Below are positions 27,549 through 36,510 of a stretch of DNA of 64,000 nucleotides, in pieces. The stretch spans positions 1,488,001-1,552,000 of the forward strand of contig NZ_CP019038.1 of NCBI RefSeq assembly GCF_001941825.1. The letters run 5' to 3'. Position numbers and translations under genes: made by a program. Origin of the DNA: Massilia putida. Its GTDB lineage: Bacteria; Pseudomonadota; Gammaproteobacteria; Burkholderiales; Burkholderiaceae_D. The notes beneath the pieces are model-generated. The model did no database searches and was not told where the DNA came from. It saw nothing but the letters and a program-made list of their open reading frames with translations. Numbering within the stretch: the first letter of the stretch is position 1; each line of letters begins with the position of its first letter.

Positions 27549-29048
27549 ATGAAGGACGACGTGTCCGACCTGCTGGGCCAGGCCGTCAGACTGCACCAGC
27601 AGGGCCGGCTCGAGGAGGCGCAGGCCTTGTACCGGTGCGTGCTGGAGGTCGACCCGCGCCGGTTCGACGCGCTGCACCTGCTGGGCGTGATCGAGCGCCA
27701 GCGCGGCCATCCCGCGCGCGCCGTCGATCTCATCGAAGAAGCGCTGCGCCTGGAACCGCAGCAGGCGCGCGCTCACTGCAATCTGGGCGCGGCGCTGCAG
27801 GACCTGGGCCGGGTCGACGCCGCGCTGGCCAGCTACGAGGCCGCGCTGCGCCTCGACTCGGGCTATGCGCTCGCTTGGGACAACCGCGGCAACACGCTGC
27901 GCCGCCTCGGCCGCCTGCACGAGGCCCTGGACAGCTACGAGCGCGCCCTCGGCATCAACCCCGGGATGGCGGAAGCGTGGTGCCACCGGGCCATCGTGCT
28001 GCACGACCTGGGCCGCCACGCCGATGCGGCCGCGAGCGCCGAACAGGCCCTGGCGACGCGGCCCGCGTATGCCGACGCCTTCGTCGCGCTGGGCCATGCG
28101 CTGCAGGCGCTGGACCACCACGCGGCCGGCATCGAGGCCTACGACCGCGCGCTCGCACTGGCGCCGCACCCGGAGACCTGGTGCGCGCGCGGCACGGCCC
28201 TGAAGAAATCGGGCGACCTCGCGGGCGCGCTTTACGACTACGATCAGGCGCTCGCCGTCCGTCCCGATTACGCCCTGGCCGCGCACTACCGCGCGAACAC
28301 GCTGCGCGCGCTGGGCCAGCGCGATGCGGCGGTGGAGGCGTACCGGCGCGCCCTCGCGCTGGGCGCGAACGCGCACGAGATCCGCTTCGCGCTGGCCGCG
28401 CTGGGCGAAGGGGACCAGCCGGCCGCCGCGCCGGCGGATTACGTGAAAAGCCTGTTCGACCAGTATGCCGGCCGCTTCGACCGCCACCTCGTCGACGTCC
28501 TCGGCTACCGCACGCCCGCTTTGCTGGATGCCCTGCTGCGTCCGCACCTGGCGGCGGCGCCGGTGCAGGCGGCGCTCGACCTCGGCTGCGGCACGGGACT
28601 GTGCGCGCCGTTCCTGCGCCCGCTGGCGCGGCACGTCACCGGTGTCGACCTGTCGCAGCGCATGCTGGACAAGGCTTTGGCGCTGGGCCTGTACGACGAC
28701 CTGGTGTGCGGCGACATCGTCGACTGGCTGGCGGAACGCGCGGCATGCTGCGACCTGGCCGTCGCGGCCGACGTGCTAGTGTACATCGGCGACCTGGCGC
28801 CGCTGTTCGCGCGCGTACGGCACGCGCTGCGCGCGGGCGGGCTGTTCGCGTTGTCGTGCGAGGCGCTGGACGACGCAGATGCCGGTCGTGGCTATGCGAT
28901 CCTGCCGTCGAACCGGTTTGCGCATGCGCTGGATTATGTGACGCGGACGGCGCGCGCGGCCGGATTCGACGTCATCGGCACGGAGCGCGCCGTACTGCGC
29001 AAGGACCACGGCCGCGATGTTGCGGGCTTTCTGATATTGCTGTCGTAG
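27549..29048 (+). CDS. TPR-repeat protein with C-terminal SAM-dependent methyltransferase domain
   Basis: A 499-residue protein. Residues ~5-285 are seven or eight tetratricopeptide repeats (for example LEEAQALYRCVLEVDPRRFDAL and AWDNRGNTLRRLGRLHEALD). Residues ~310-499 form a class I methyltransferase, motif I being LDLGCGTGLCAPF, preceded by the SLFDQYAGRFDRHLV element typical of this fused family. The substrate is unknown; the TPR domain presumably selects a protein target. It starts seven bases after the IorB-type gene, so it may be co-transcribed with the hydroxylase. I see no membrane segment. Confidence 0.9.
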   Translation: MKDDVSDLLGQAVRLHQQGRLEEAQALYRCVLEVDPRRFDALHLLGVIERQRGHPARAVDLIEEALRLEPQQARAHCNLGAALQDLGRVDAALASYEAALRLDSGYALAWDNRGNTLRRLGRLHEALDSYERALGINPGMAEAWCHRAIVLHDLGRHADAAASAEQALATRPAYADAFVALGHALQALDHHAAGIEAYDRALALAPHPETWCARGTALKKSGDLAGALYDYDQALAVRPDYALAAHYRANTLRALGQRDAAVEAYRRALALGANAHEIRFALAALGEGDQPAAAPADYVKSLFDQYAGRFDRHLVDVLGYRTPALLDALLRPHLAAAPVQAALDLGCGTGLCAPFLRPLARHVTGVDLSQRMLDKALALGLYDDLVCGDIVDWLAERAACCDLAVAADVLVYIGDLAPLFARVRHALRAGGLFALSCEALDDADAGRGYAILPSNRFAHALDYVTRTARAAGFDVIGTERAVLRKDHGRDVAGFLILLS

Positions 29049-29130
29049 GGCGGGCACCCTGTGCTCACGCGGACGTTCGCGGCGCGTTGGCGCCCGCGTG
29101 GGCTCGGGGAGCCCACCTACGCGTGGTCAC
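29049..29130 (+). repeat. Dispersed repeat, family 2, copy 1
   Basis: It starts GGGCGGGCACCCTGTGCTCA and ends CTACGCGTGGTCAC. It includes the hairpin GTGGGCT-CGGGG-AGCCCAC. The same ends and order occur inverted at 48860-48919. The right end covers the stop codon of the minus-strand regulator gene. Confidence 0.7.
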
Positions 29131-30173
29131 GCCGCGCGCATGCGCGCCGCCTCTTCCTGCTTCTGCGTCGTCACGTCCTGCGACGCCCCGATCATCGTGG
29201 CCGCGTTGCCGTGTTCGTCGAGCGTCACCTCGCCCTCTTCGCGGATATGCCTGCGGCTGCCGTCCGGCAGCACGATGTCGTATTCGACGCGGTACGGCTG
29301 CCCGTCGACGATCGCGGCGTGCATGGCCGCCTGCACGCGTGGGCGGTCTTCCTCGACGATCGACGCGAGGAAGCGCTCGATCGTCACCTTGAACGCCTGC
29401 GGCGCCCAGCCGAAGATGCGGTAGGCCTCGTCCGTCCACGTGCAGTCGTCGGTCTGGATGTTCCAGAACCACGCGCCCAGGTGGGCGATTTCCTGCGCCT
29501 TGGCCAGCAGCGCCTCGTTCTGGCGCAGCGCCGCCTCGGCGCGGCGGCGCTCCGTGATGTCCAGGCACACGCCGATCATCTTGGCCGGCCGCCGCTCGAG
29601 ATCGCGGACCAGGGTCGCGCGCGACGACACCCAGCGCACGGTGTCGCCGTCGAGGACGCGGAATTCCCACTCGTGCATCTCGTTCGCGTCGATCGTGCGC
29701 CGCATGACGTCGCGCAGGCGCGCCGCGTCGGCCGGGTGCACGCAGGCCCAGAAGTCGTCCATCGAGCGGATGTGGCGTCCGAACAAGGCCGCGTCGTTCG
29801 ATGAATACTGCAGGTGGTCCGTCATCACGTTCCACTCCCACGTGACGATGCCGGACACTTCCTGCGCCAGCTTCATGCGCGCCTCGCTCTCCATGATCTC
29901 GGCCAGGTGCTTCTTGCGCAGCTCGCGGATGTGCGGGTCGGCGGCGGTACTCGCTTCCAGTTCCGCGATCGCCTGCTCGCCGTAGCGCAGCCACAGCCAG
30001 TTCACGCCGAGGAAGCGCGCCAGTTCCAGCAGGCGCGGATACTCGATTTCGCCGCCGCGCGTCCATTTGTGCACGGCCGACGGCGACACGTTCAGCGCCT
30101 CGGCCACCTGCTTGAGCATGATCTTTTTTTCTTCCAGCACGCCCTTGAAGCGGGCTCCGAACGTTTCTTCCAT
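29127..30173 (-). CDS. HTH (XRE-type) regulator with two PAS domains
   Basis: A 348-residue cytosolic regulator. Residues ~6-60 are a Cro/C1-type helix-turn-helix (KQVAEALNVSPSAVHKWTRGGE). A charged linker follows, then two PAS_3-type domains (~95-205 and ~215-335) with the typical PAS endings DITERRRAE and DVTTQKQEE. It is divergent from the aldehyde/alcohol oxidation operon. Two TTAACC-N3-GGTGAATT sites lie in the shared region, one eight bases from its own ATG, which suggests it represses both itself and the operon and that the PAS domains sense the inducer or a redox cue. The ATG at 30173 is preferred to a TTG six bases upstream. Confidence 0.88.
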   Translation of the reverse strand: MEETFGARFKGVLEEKKIMLKQVAEALNVSPSAVHKWTRGGEIEYPRLLELARFLGVNWLWLRYGEQAIAELEASTAADPHIRELRKKHLAEIMESEARMKLAQEVSGIVTWEWNVMTDHLQYSSNDAALFGRHIRSMDDFWACVHPADAARLRDVMRRTIDANEMHEWEFRVLDGDTVRWVSSRATLVRDLERRPAKMIGVCLDITERRRAEAALRQNEALLAKAQEIAHLGAWFWNIQTDDCTWTDEAYRIFGWAPQAFKVTIERFLASIVEEDRPRVQAAMHAAIVDGQPYRVEYDIVLPDGSRRHIREEGEVTLDEHGNAATMIGASQDVTTQKQEEAARMRAA

Positions 30174-30180
30174 TTTCAAA

Positions 30181-30197
30181 TTAACCGTTGGTGAATT
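30181..30197. promoter_or_regulatory. Predicted operator 1 (next to the regulator start)
   Basis: TTAACCGTTGGTGAATT. It is identical to operator 2 except for the central three bases, which are the reverse complement of those in operator 2. It ends eight bases from the regulator ATG, fitting autorepression. Confidence 0.6.
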
Positions 30198-30230
30198 CCG
30201 TACCTGCGAGGATACACCATTTCGAACCGC

Positions 30231-30260
30231 TTGACGCCGCTCGAGAAAGGAGCCTACACT
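30231..30260 (+). promoter_or_regulatory. Sigma-70-like promoter of the oxidation operon
   Basis: TTGACG (30231-30236) and TACACT (30255-30260) with an 18-bp spacer. The predicted transcript start lies just upstream of operator 2. Confidence 0.5.
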
Positions 30261-30287
30261 CGACTCACATAAACGTCAGTGAATTAA

Positions 30288-30304
30288 TTAACCAACGGTG
30301 AATT
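30288..30304. promoter_or_regulatory. Predicted operator 2 (operon side)
   Basis: TTAACCAACGGTGAATT, about 28 bases downstream of the predicted -10 and just ahead of the AAAGGAGA ribosome binding site of the leader ORF. This position suits roadblock-type repression. A partial GTGAATTAA lies immediately upstream at 30279-30287. Confidence 0.6.
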
Positions 30305-30323
30305 AAAAATAAAAGGAGACAAG

Positions 30324-30389
30324 ATGCACCAAGAAAAGACCTTCGGGCGTCCGTATGCGCCACAATCGCCAACAGGAATACCAGCATGA
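30324..30389 (+). CDS. 21-codon leader ORF overlapping the aldehyde dehydrogenase start
   Basis: ATG at 30324 follows AAAAGGAGACAAG, the strongest ribosome binding site of the operon. The peptide opens MHQEKTFGRPYAP and its TGA overlaps the ATG of the aldehyde dehydrogenase gene (ATGA at 30386-30389). It may be a translational-coupling leader, or a small peptide in its own right. No run of one amino acid that would point to classical attenuation is present. Confidence 0.5.
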   Translation: MHQEKTFGRPYAPQSPTGIPA

Positions 30390-31852
30390 TCAAGACCCAG
30401 CTCTACATCGACGGCCAGTGGCAGTCCTCCATCGACAACGCGACCCGCGACATCGTCAACCCGGCCGACGAAGCCGTCATCGCCCAGGCGGCCGAAGGCA
30501 CCCGGCTTGACGCCCGCCGCGCCATCGCCGCCGCCCGCGCCGCGTTCGACGGCCCGTGGCGCCAGACGACGATCCGCGACCGCGCCAAATTACTGAACAA
30601 GATCGCCGACCTCGTCGACCGCGATACCGCCGAACTGGCGCGCCTGGAATCGCTCAACACGGGCAAGACCGTCACCGAAAGCCGCACGGACATGGGCGAC
30701 ATCGCCGCCACGTTCCGCTATTTCGCGGCCCTGGTGGCGGCAGAATCTGGCGCCGTCAACGAGGCGCCGCACCACGTCATCAGCCGCACCTTGCGCGAAC
30801 CCGTGGGCGTGTGCGGCCTGATCACCCCGTGGAACTACCCGCTGCTGCAGGCCGCGTGGAAGATCGCGCCCGCACTCGGCGCCGGCAACACGGTGATCGT
30901 CAAGCCCAGCAACCTGACGCCGCTGACGACGCACCATTTCACGCGCCTGATCGCGGAACTGGACCTGCCGCCGGGCGTGTTCAACCTCGTCACGGGCGGC
31001 GCGGAAGTGGGCGCGGAGCTGGCGGAAAGCCGCGACGTCGACCTCGTGTCGTTCACCGGCGGCGCCATCGCCGGCGAAAGCATCATGAAAGCGGCGACGG
31101 GCAACTTCAAGCGCATCGGCCTGGAACTGGGCGGCAAGAACCCGAACATCGTGTTTGCCGACGCCGACCTCGACGCCGCCGTCGACTACGCGCTGAACGC
31201 CGCGTTCTTCCACGCGGGCCAGGTGTGCTCGGCCGGCTCGCGCCTGATGATCGAGGACGGCATCTACGACGAGTTCGTGGCGCGTCTGGCCGCGCGCCTG
31301 CCCCGCATCGTCATCGGCAACGGTTTTCATGCCGAGACGCAGATGGGCCCCGTGCAATCGGCCCACCAGCACGAGAAGATCCTCGGCATGGTGCAGGCCG
31401 GGATCGCGGAAGGCGCGCGCCTCGTCCACGGCGGCAAGCGTCCCGCGGGCGACGTGTACGCGCGCGGCTTCTGGCTGGAGCCGACGCTGCTCGCCGACGT
31501 GCGCGCCGACATGCGCATCGCCAAAGAAGAGATCTTCGGCCCCGTCATCACGGCCGAGCGCTTCGACTCCGAAGCACAGGCGCTGCGCGCCGCGAACGAC
31601 ACGCCATACGGCCTGGCCGCCGCCGTCTGGACGCGCGACCTGGACAAGGCCAACCGCATGTCGCGCCTGCTGCGTTTCGGGACCGTGTGGGTCAACGACT
31701 TCCATCCGTACTTCCCGGAAGCGCCGTGGGGCGGCTACAAGGCCAGCGGCATCGGGCGCGAACTGGCGCGCGTCGGCCTGGACGAATACACGGAGCTCAA
31801 GCACAGCTACATCAACCTCGCACCGAAAGCGATGGGCTGGTTCGGCGCTTAA
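30386..31852 (+). CDS. Aldehyde dehydrogenase, betaine-aldehyde-dehydrogenase-like
   Basis: A 488-residue NAD(P)-dependent enzyme oxidising an aldehyde to the acid. The NAD-binding sequence [20 protein letters not shown], the general-base Glu in [12 protein letters not shown] and the nucleophilic Cys in [13 protein letters not shown] are all present. It resembles BetB and gamma-aminobutyraldehyde dehydrogenases, but substrate choice within the family is not readable. It is the first structural gene of the operon and probably takes the aldehyde made by the GMC enzyme encoded 20 bases downstream. Its own SD (AGGA) is weaker than that of the overlapping leader ORF. Confidence 0.92.
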   Translation: MIKTQLYIDGQWQSSIDNATRDIVNPADEAVIAQAAEGTRLDARRAIAAARAAFDGPWRQTTIRDRAKLLNKIADLVDRDTAELARLESLNTGKTVTESRTDMGDIAATFRYFAALVAAESGAVNEAPHHVISRTLREPVGVCGLITPWNYPLLQAAWKIAPALGAGNTVIVKPSNLTPLTTHHFTRLIAELDLPPGVFNLVTGGAEVGAELAESRDVDLVSFTGGAIAGESIMKAATGNFKRIGLELGGKNPNIVFADADLDAAVDYALNAAFFHAGQVCSAGSRLMIEDGIYDEFVARLAARLPRIVIGNGFHAETQMGPVQSAHQHEKILGMVQAGIAEGARLVHGGKRPAGDVYARGFWLEPTLLADVRADMRIAKEEIFGPVITAERFDSEAQALRAANDTPYGLAAAVWTRDLDKANRMSRLLRFGTVWVNDFHPYFPEAPWGGYKASGIGRELARVGLDEYTELKHSYINLAPKAMGWFGA

Positions 31853-31872
31853 GCCAGACAACGGAGGAGACA

Positions 31873-33585
31873 ATGGACGCAATCCAGGAATACGACTACA
31901 TCATCGTCGGCGCCGGATCGGCCGGCTGCGTGCTGGCGTCCCGGCTCACGGAGGACGCTCATGTGACGGTGCTGCTGCTGGAAGCGGGCGGCCCGGACTG
32001 GCGGCTGGACTGGCGCACGCAGATGCCGGCCGCGCTGGCGTATCCGCTGCAGGGCACGACCTATAACTGGGCCTACGTGACGGAGCCGGAGCCGCACATG
32101 AACGGCCGCCGCATGTCGCAGGGCCGCGGCAAAGGGCTGGGCGGTTCGTCGCTGATCAACGGCATGTGCTACATCCGCGGCAATGCGATGGACTACGACG
32201 GCTGGGCGCAGGAGAAATCGCTCGAACACTGGAGCTACGCCGACTGCCTGCCCTACTTCCGCAAGGCGGAGACGTACGACAAGGGCCCCAACGACTACCA
32301 CGGCGGCGACGGTCCGCTGCACGTGACGACGCCCACCGACGACTGCAACCCGCTGTTCAAGGCCTTCATCCGCGCGGGCGAGCAGGCCGGCTATGCGGCG
32401 ACGGACGACTTGAACGGCTACCGCCAGGAAGGCTTCGGCCCGATGGACCGGACGACGACGGCGCGCGGCCGCCGCTGCAGCACGTCCCTCGCCTACCTGG
32501 ACGAAGCGCGCCAACGCGCCAACCTCACCGTGCACACCCGGGCGCTGGCCGATCGCATCGTGTTCGAGCGCCAGCGCGCCGTCGGCGTCGCGTACGTGCA
32601 AGGCGATACCCCGCGCCAGGCGCGTGCACGGCGCGAAGTCATCGTCAGCAATGGCGCGATCGCGTCGCCGCAGCTGCTGCTGCGCTCCGGCGTGGGCAAT
32701 GCGGACGAGCTGCGCGCGCTGGGCATCGCGCCGGTGCTGAACCTGCCCGGCGTGGGCGAGAACCTGCAGGACCACCTGGAGATGTACCTGCAATACGAGT
32801 GCACGCAACCGGTGTCGCTGTATCCCGCCCTGAAATGGTGGAACAAGCCGGCGATCGGCATCGAGTGGTATCTGCGCGGCACGGGCATCGCGGCGTCCAA
32901 CCATTTCGAGGCCGGAGGCTTCATCCGCAGCAGCGACGACTTCGCGTGGCCCAACCTGCAATACCACTTCATCCCGCTGGCGATGAACTACGACGGCAGC
33001 AATCCCGTCGAGATGCACGGCTTCCAGTGCCACGTCGGTTCGATGCGCTCGCCCAGCACGGGTTACGTGAAACTGGCCAGCCGCGACCCGCGCGTCAAAC
33101 CGCGCATCCTGTTCAACTACATGGCGCACGACGTCGACCGGCGCGAGTTCCGCGCGGGCGTGCGCCTGACGCGCGAGATCATCGCGCAGCAGGCGATGGA
33201 CGAATTCCGCGGCCGCGAGATCAAGCCCGGCATGATGGTCCAGACGGATGCCGAGATCGACGCCTTCGTGCGCGCGCATGCGGAGACGGCGCTGCACCCG
33301 TCGTGCACCTGCAAGATGGGTGACGCCTCGGACCCGATGGCCGTCGTCGACCACGAGGGCCGCGTGCATGGCGCGCAGGGCCTGCGCGTGGTGGACGCGT
33401 CGATCATGCCGAAGATCGTCACGGGCAACCTGAACGCGCCGACGATCATGCTGGCCGAGAAGCTGGCCGACGCGATCCGCGGCCGCCAACCCCTGCAGCG
33501 TTCCAACGCCCCCTATTACAAAGCAACCACGGCACGCGGCGGCAACGCGCCCGCACGCGGCCTGCACACGGCCGTTCCGGCCTGA
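31873..33585 (+). CDS. GMC-family alcohol oxidoreductase, choline-dehydrogenase-like
   Basis: A 570-residue FAD enzyme. The ADP-binding motif [16 protein letters not shown] starts at residue ~10, the GMC signature [19 protein letters not shown] at ~90, and the active-site region HPSCTCKMG near ~476. The C-terminal [25 protein letters not shown] is close to BetA. It should oxidise choline or a related alcohol to the aldehyde and pass electrons to the membrane. The last ~30 residues are an Ala/Arg-rich extension. No betI or betaine transporter is present and control seems to be by the HTH-PAS regulator, so a substrate other than choline is possible. Confidence 0.9.
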   Translation: MDAIQEYDYIIVGAGSAGCVLASRLTEDAHVTVLLLEAGGPDWRLDWRTQMPAALAYPLQGTTYNWAYVTEPEPHMNGRRMSQGRGKGLGGSSLINGMCYIRGNAMDYDGWAQEKSLEHWSYADCLPYFRKAETYDKGPNDYHGGDGPLHVTTPTDDCNPLFKAFIRAGEQAGYAATDDLNGYRQEGFGPMDRTTTARGRRCSTSLAYLDEARQRANLTVHTRALADRIVFERQRAVGVAYVQGDTPRQARARREVIVSNGAIASPQLLLRSGVGNADELRALGIAPVLNLPGVGENLQDHLEMYLQYECTQPVSLYPALKWWNKPAIGIEWYLRGTGIAASNHFEAGGFIRSSDDFAWPNLQYHFIPLAMNYDGSNPVEMHGFQCHVGSMRSPSTGYVKLASRDPRVKPRILFNYMAHDVDRREFRAGVRLTREIIAQQAMDEFRGREIKPGMMVQTDAEIDAFVRAHAETALHPSCTCKMGDASDPMAVVDHEGRVHGAQGLRVVDASIMPKIVTGNLNAPTIMLAEKLADAIRGRQPLQRSNAPYYKATTARGGNAPARGLHTAVPA

Positions 33586-33598
33586 CGAGGAGACACCC

Positions 33599-34405
33599 AT
33601 GATGCACATCCGTTTCATCCTGCCCGCCCTGCTGCTCGCCGGCGCCGGCGCCGGCGCCCACGCGCAGACCACCGACGCACCGGCCGCGCCGGCGCTGACC
33701 GCCAACGTGGCGCTGACGTCGCAATACGTGTCGCGCGGCTTCCGCCAGACCTGGGGCCAGCCCGCGATCCAGGGCGGCATCGATTACGCGCATCCCAGCG
33801 GCTGGTCGGCCGGCACGTGGATGTCGTCCGTCAGCGACAAGTTCATCGAGGGCGGCACCATCGAGTGGGACCTGTACGGCGGGTACGCCGGCGCCGTCGG
33901 CGACGTGAGCTACGGCGCGCAAGTCTATTACTACCGCTATCCCGGCGCGAAACTGCAGGCCACGCACACGAGCTACGACTACGGCGAGCTCGTCGCCTCG
34001 CTCGGCTACAAATGGATCAGCGCGAAGTACTGGCTGACGTACACGCCGGACTACTTCGGCTTCAACAGCAGCTCGCTCGGCATCGGCGCCGGCCTGCACA
34101 GCCGCGGCTCGGGCTATGCGGAAGTCAACGGCACGTTCGACGTGGCCGAGGGTACGCAGCTGCTCGTGCACTACGGCCAGGAGCGCGTGCGCAACTTCGC
34201 CGCCTACAGCTTCCGCGATGCCCGCGTCGCATTGTCCAAGTCGTTCGCGGGCGGCTGGACGGTCACGGGCGCGTGCACGCGCGGCTGGGGCCGGACCGAC
34301 GCCTACGACCGCTACACGACCGGCGCCCTCGATTCCGCGGGCAGGCCGGCCATCTCCGACCCGCTGCGCGGCACGGTCCTGGTCTCGCTGGCCAGGACCT
34401 TCTGA
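33599..34405 (+). CDS. TorF-family putative porin
   Basis: A 268-residue outer-membrane protein with a clear signal peptide (cleavage after AGAHA, residue ~21). The mature part alternates aromatic and polar residues as in a beta-barrel, ends in phenylalanine (ARTF) and carries the family signature NVALTSQYVSRGFRQTWGQPAIQGG. Members of this conserved family (formerly CHP02001) are often encoded with transport or catabolic genes. Here it sits 13 bases after the GMC gene, so it could admit the operon's substrate. Confidence 0.85.
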   Translation: MMHIRFILPALLLAGAGAGAHAQTTDAPAAPALTANVALTSQYVSRGFRQTWGQPAIQGGIDYAHPSGWSAGTWMSSVSDKFIEGGTIEWDLYGGYAGAVGDVSYGAQVYYYRYPGAKLQATHTSYDYGELVASLGYKWISAKYWLTYTPDYFGFNSSSLGIGAGLHSRGSGYAEVNGTFDVAEGTQLLVHYGQERVRNFAAYSFRDARVALSKSFAGGWTVTGACTRGWGRTDAYDRYTTGALDSAGRPAISDPLRGTVLVSLARTF

Positions 34406-34464
34406 CGCGGGTCGGCTTTTCGACTCAACTGTTTTATTCCGATTCAAACCGTTTACATCAGCAT

Positions 34465-34755
34465 ATGACTTCCCTGAGCCTTACCGACGCCACCGGACTC
34501 GTTGGCGTTGCCGCCTACGTCGCCGCCCATTTCGCCGTGCAACTGCTGCACGCTTCGCCCACCGGCCGGCTGGCCGTCGCCCTCAACGTGATCGGGCCGG
34601 CCTGCATCCTCGTCTCGCTGCTGGGGGCCTTCAACCTGGCGTCGTTCCTGACCCAGGTGTTCTGGCTGGGACTGACGGTGGCGGGCTGGTGGCGCCGCCG
34701 GCGCGCGACGCAGGTGACGCGCGTGGAAGGACGGATCGCGTTCAATCACGACTGA
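34465..34755 (+). CDS. Small membrane protein, CBU_0592-like family
   Basis: A 96-residue protein with three predicted membrane segments (about 8-28, 35-55 and 58-75). The pattern VALNVIGPACILVSLLGAFNLASFLTQVFW is cited here by its ends VALNVIG and TQVFW, and it resembles the uncharacterised CBU_0592 family. The C-terminus is basic and cytosolic. Its function is unknown. It is placed between the porin and permease genes in the same orientation, so it may be an accessory of transport. Confidence 0.7.
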   Translation: MTSLSLTDATGLVGVAAYVAAHFAVQLLHASPTGRLAVALNVIGPACILVSLLGAFNLASFLTQVFWLGLTVAGWWRRRRATQVTRVEGRIAFNHD

Positions 34756-34868
34756 GGCGCGATATCAGGAGGAGACACCCGCCACGAGCGGGCCATGACA
34801 GACCGTGAACGGCAGACTGCGAAGCAGCACCTTCAACACAAGACGGCTAACATGACAAAGGAGACATC

Positions 34869-36506
34869 GTGCAAACACCTAACGACGGACTGGCGGCGGG
34901 CGTGCTCGCGCCTAGCGAGCAGGTCCATGACCGGCAGGAACATCATGAACTCAAGCGTACCCTGACCTGGAAGGACGCCTTCTGGGTCACGAGCGGCGTG
35001 CCCGCGGGCGTGCTGTTCACCATCGGCGGCGTATCGTCCACGATCGGCACGCCGGCGTGGATCATCTGGATCGCCGCGATCCTCATCGGCTTCATCCAGA
35101 GCTTCGTGTACGCGGAGATCTCGACCCTGTACCCGCACAAATCGGGCGGCGCCTCCGTGTACGGCGCGCTGGGGTGGGTCCGCTACAGCAAGATGGTGGC
35201 GCCCGTCTCCGTGTGGTGCAACTGGCTCGCGTGGTCGCCGATGCTGGCGATGGGCACGAGCCTTGCCGCGGGCTATATGCTGAGCAGCCTGTTCCCGCCC
35301 GACTCCGTCATCAACACGTGGCATTGGACGCTGCTCGACCTTGGCGCCGTCGCCAAGGGGCTCACGCTGCGCGTGAACTCGACGTTCGTCCTCGCCATGG
35401 CGTTCCTGCTCATGACGTTCAAGCTGCAGCACAGCGGCGCCAGCGCGGCGGCGACGACGCAGCGCATCCTCGGCATCGCGTCGCTGACGCCCCTCGTCGT
35501 CATCGCCCTCGTCCCGCTGATCACGGGCGACATGCCGTCGACGAACTTCCTGCCGCTGCTGCCGCTGACCCACGACGCGGCAGGCGCCGCGGTGCTGGGC
35601 GGCTGGAACGCGGCCGGCATCTCCACGGCGATGGGCGCGATGTTCCTCGCCTGCTGGTCCACGTTCGGCTTCGAGACGGCCGTGTGCTACACCCGCGAAT
35701 TCAAGGACCCGCAGAAGGACGTGTTCAAGGCCATCTTCTGGTCGGGCGTGCTGTGCCTGTTCATGTTCATCGCCGTGCCGATCGCGTTCCAGGGTTCGCT
35801 GGGTCTGGCCGGCATGCTGAAACCGGACATCATCGACGGTTCCGGCGTGGGCGCCGCGATGGCGCACTTCGTCGGCGGCGGCAAGCTGATGTTCAACGTG
35901 GTCGTCGTGATGCTGGTGCTGGCCATCCTGTTGATCGTGATGACGTCGATGATGGGTTCCTCGCGCACGCTGTACCAGGCGTCCGTCGACGGCTGGCTGC
36001 CCCGCTACCTGTCGCACGTGAACGAGCACGGCGCCCCGACCCGCGCCATGTGGACGGACCTCGGCTTCAACCTGATCCTGCTGCTCATGTCGGACTACAT
36101 GGCGATCCTGTCGGTGTCGAACGTGTGCTACATGATTTTCGTGTTCCTGAACCTGCAGTCCGGCTGGATCCACCGCCTCGACCGCGCCGACTGGCCGCGC
36201 GCCTACCGGTGCAAGAACTGGCTGCTGGCGCTCGGCGCGCTGTGCGGCTATGTGGACCTCGTGTTCGTCGGCGCCGGCGCGAACTTCCAGGGCGAGCACA
36301 CGCTGCGCAACGGTCTCCTGACCATGCTGCTGATCGTGCCCGTGTTCGTGTACCGCCACTATGTCCAGGACAAGGGCCGCTTCCCGGCATCGATGGCGCG
36401 CGACATGGCGCTGCCCCATGCCCGCGCCGGCATCCTGCCGTGGGTGGCGCTGGCCGGGGCCGTCCTCGTCATCTGGCTGTCCGCCCGCCTCACGGTGATC
36501 ACCTGA
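34869..36506 (+). CDS. APC-superfamily amino acid/amine permease
   Basis: A 545-residue inner-membrane transporter with about 12 predicted transmembrane helices after a ~35-residue cytosolic N-terminus. Early helix 1-2 features (TSGVPAGVLFTIGGV, EISTLYPHKSGGASVYGALG) are those of the APC superfamily. GTG start at 34869 after AAAGGAGACATC. As the last gene of the aldehyde/GMC/porin group, it most plausibly imports the amine or amino alcohol oxidised by the two enzymes; ethanolamine- and choline-type compounds are candidates. Specificity is inferred from context only. Confidence 0.88.
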   Translation: MQTPNDGLAAGVLAPSEQVHDRQEHHELKRTLTWKDAFWVTSGVPAGVLFTIGGVSSTIGTPAWIIWIAAILIGFIQSFVYAEISTLYPHKSGGASVYGALGWVRYSKMVAPVSVWCNWLAWSPMLAMGTSLAAGYMLSSLFPPDSVINTWHWTLLDLGAVAKGLTLRVNSTFVLAMAFLLMTFKLQHSGASAAATTQRILGIASLTPLVVIALVPLITGDMPSTNFLPLLPLTHDAAGAAVLGGWNAAGISTAMGAMFLACWSTFGFETAVCYTREFKDPQKDVFKAIFWSGVLCLFMFIAVPIAFQGSLGLAGMLKPDIIDGSGVGAAMAHFVGGGKLMFNVVVVMLVLAILLIVMTSMMGSSRTLYQASVDGWLPRYLSHVNEHGAPTRAMWTDLGFNLILLLMSDYMAILSVSNVCYMIFVFLNLQSGWIHRLDRADWPRAYRCKNWLLALGALCGYVDLVFVGAGANFQGEHTLRNGLLTMLLIVPVFVYRHYVQDKGRFPASMARDMALPHARAGILPWVALAGAVLVIWLSARLTVIT

Positions 36507-36510
36507 TCCG

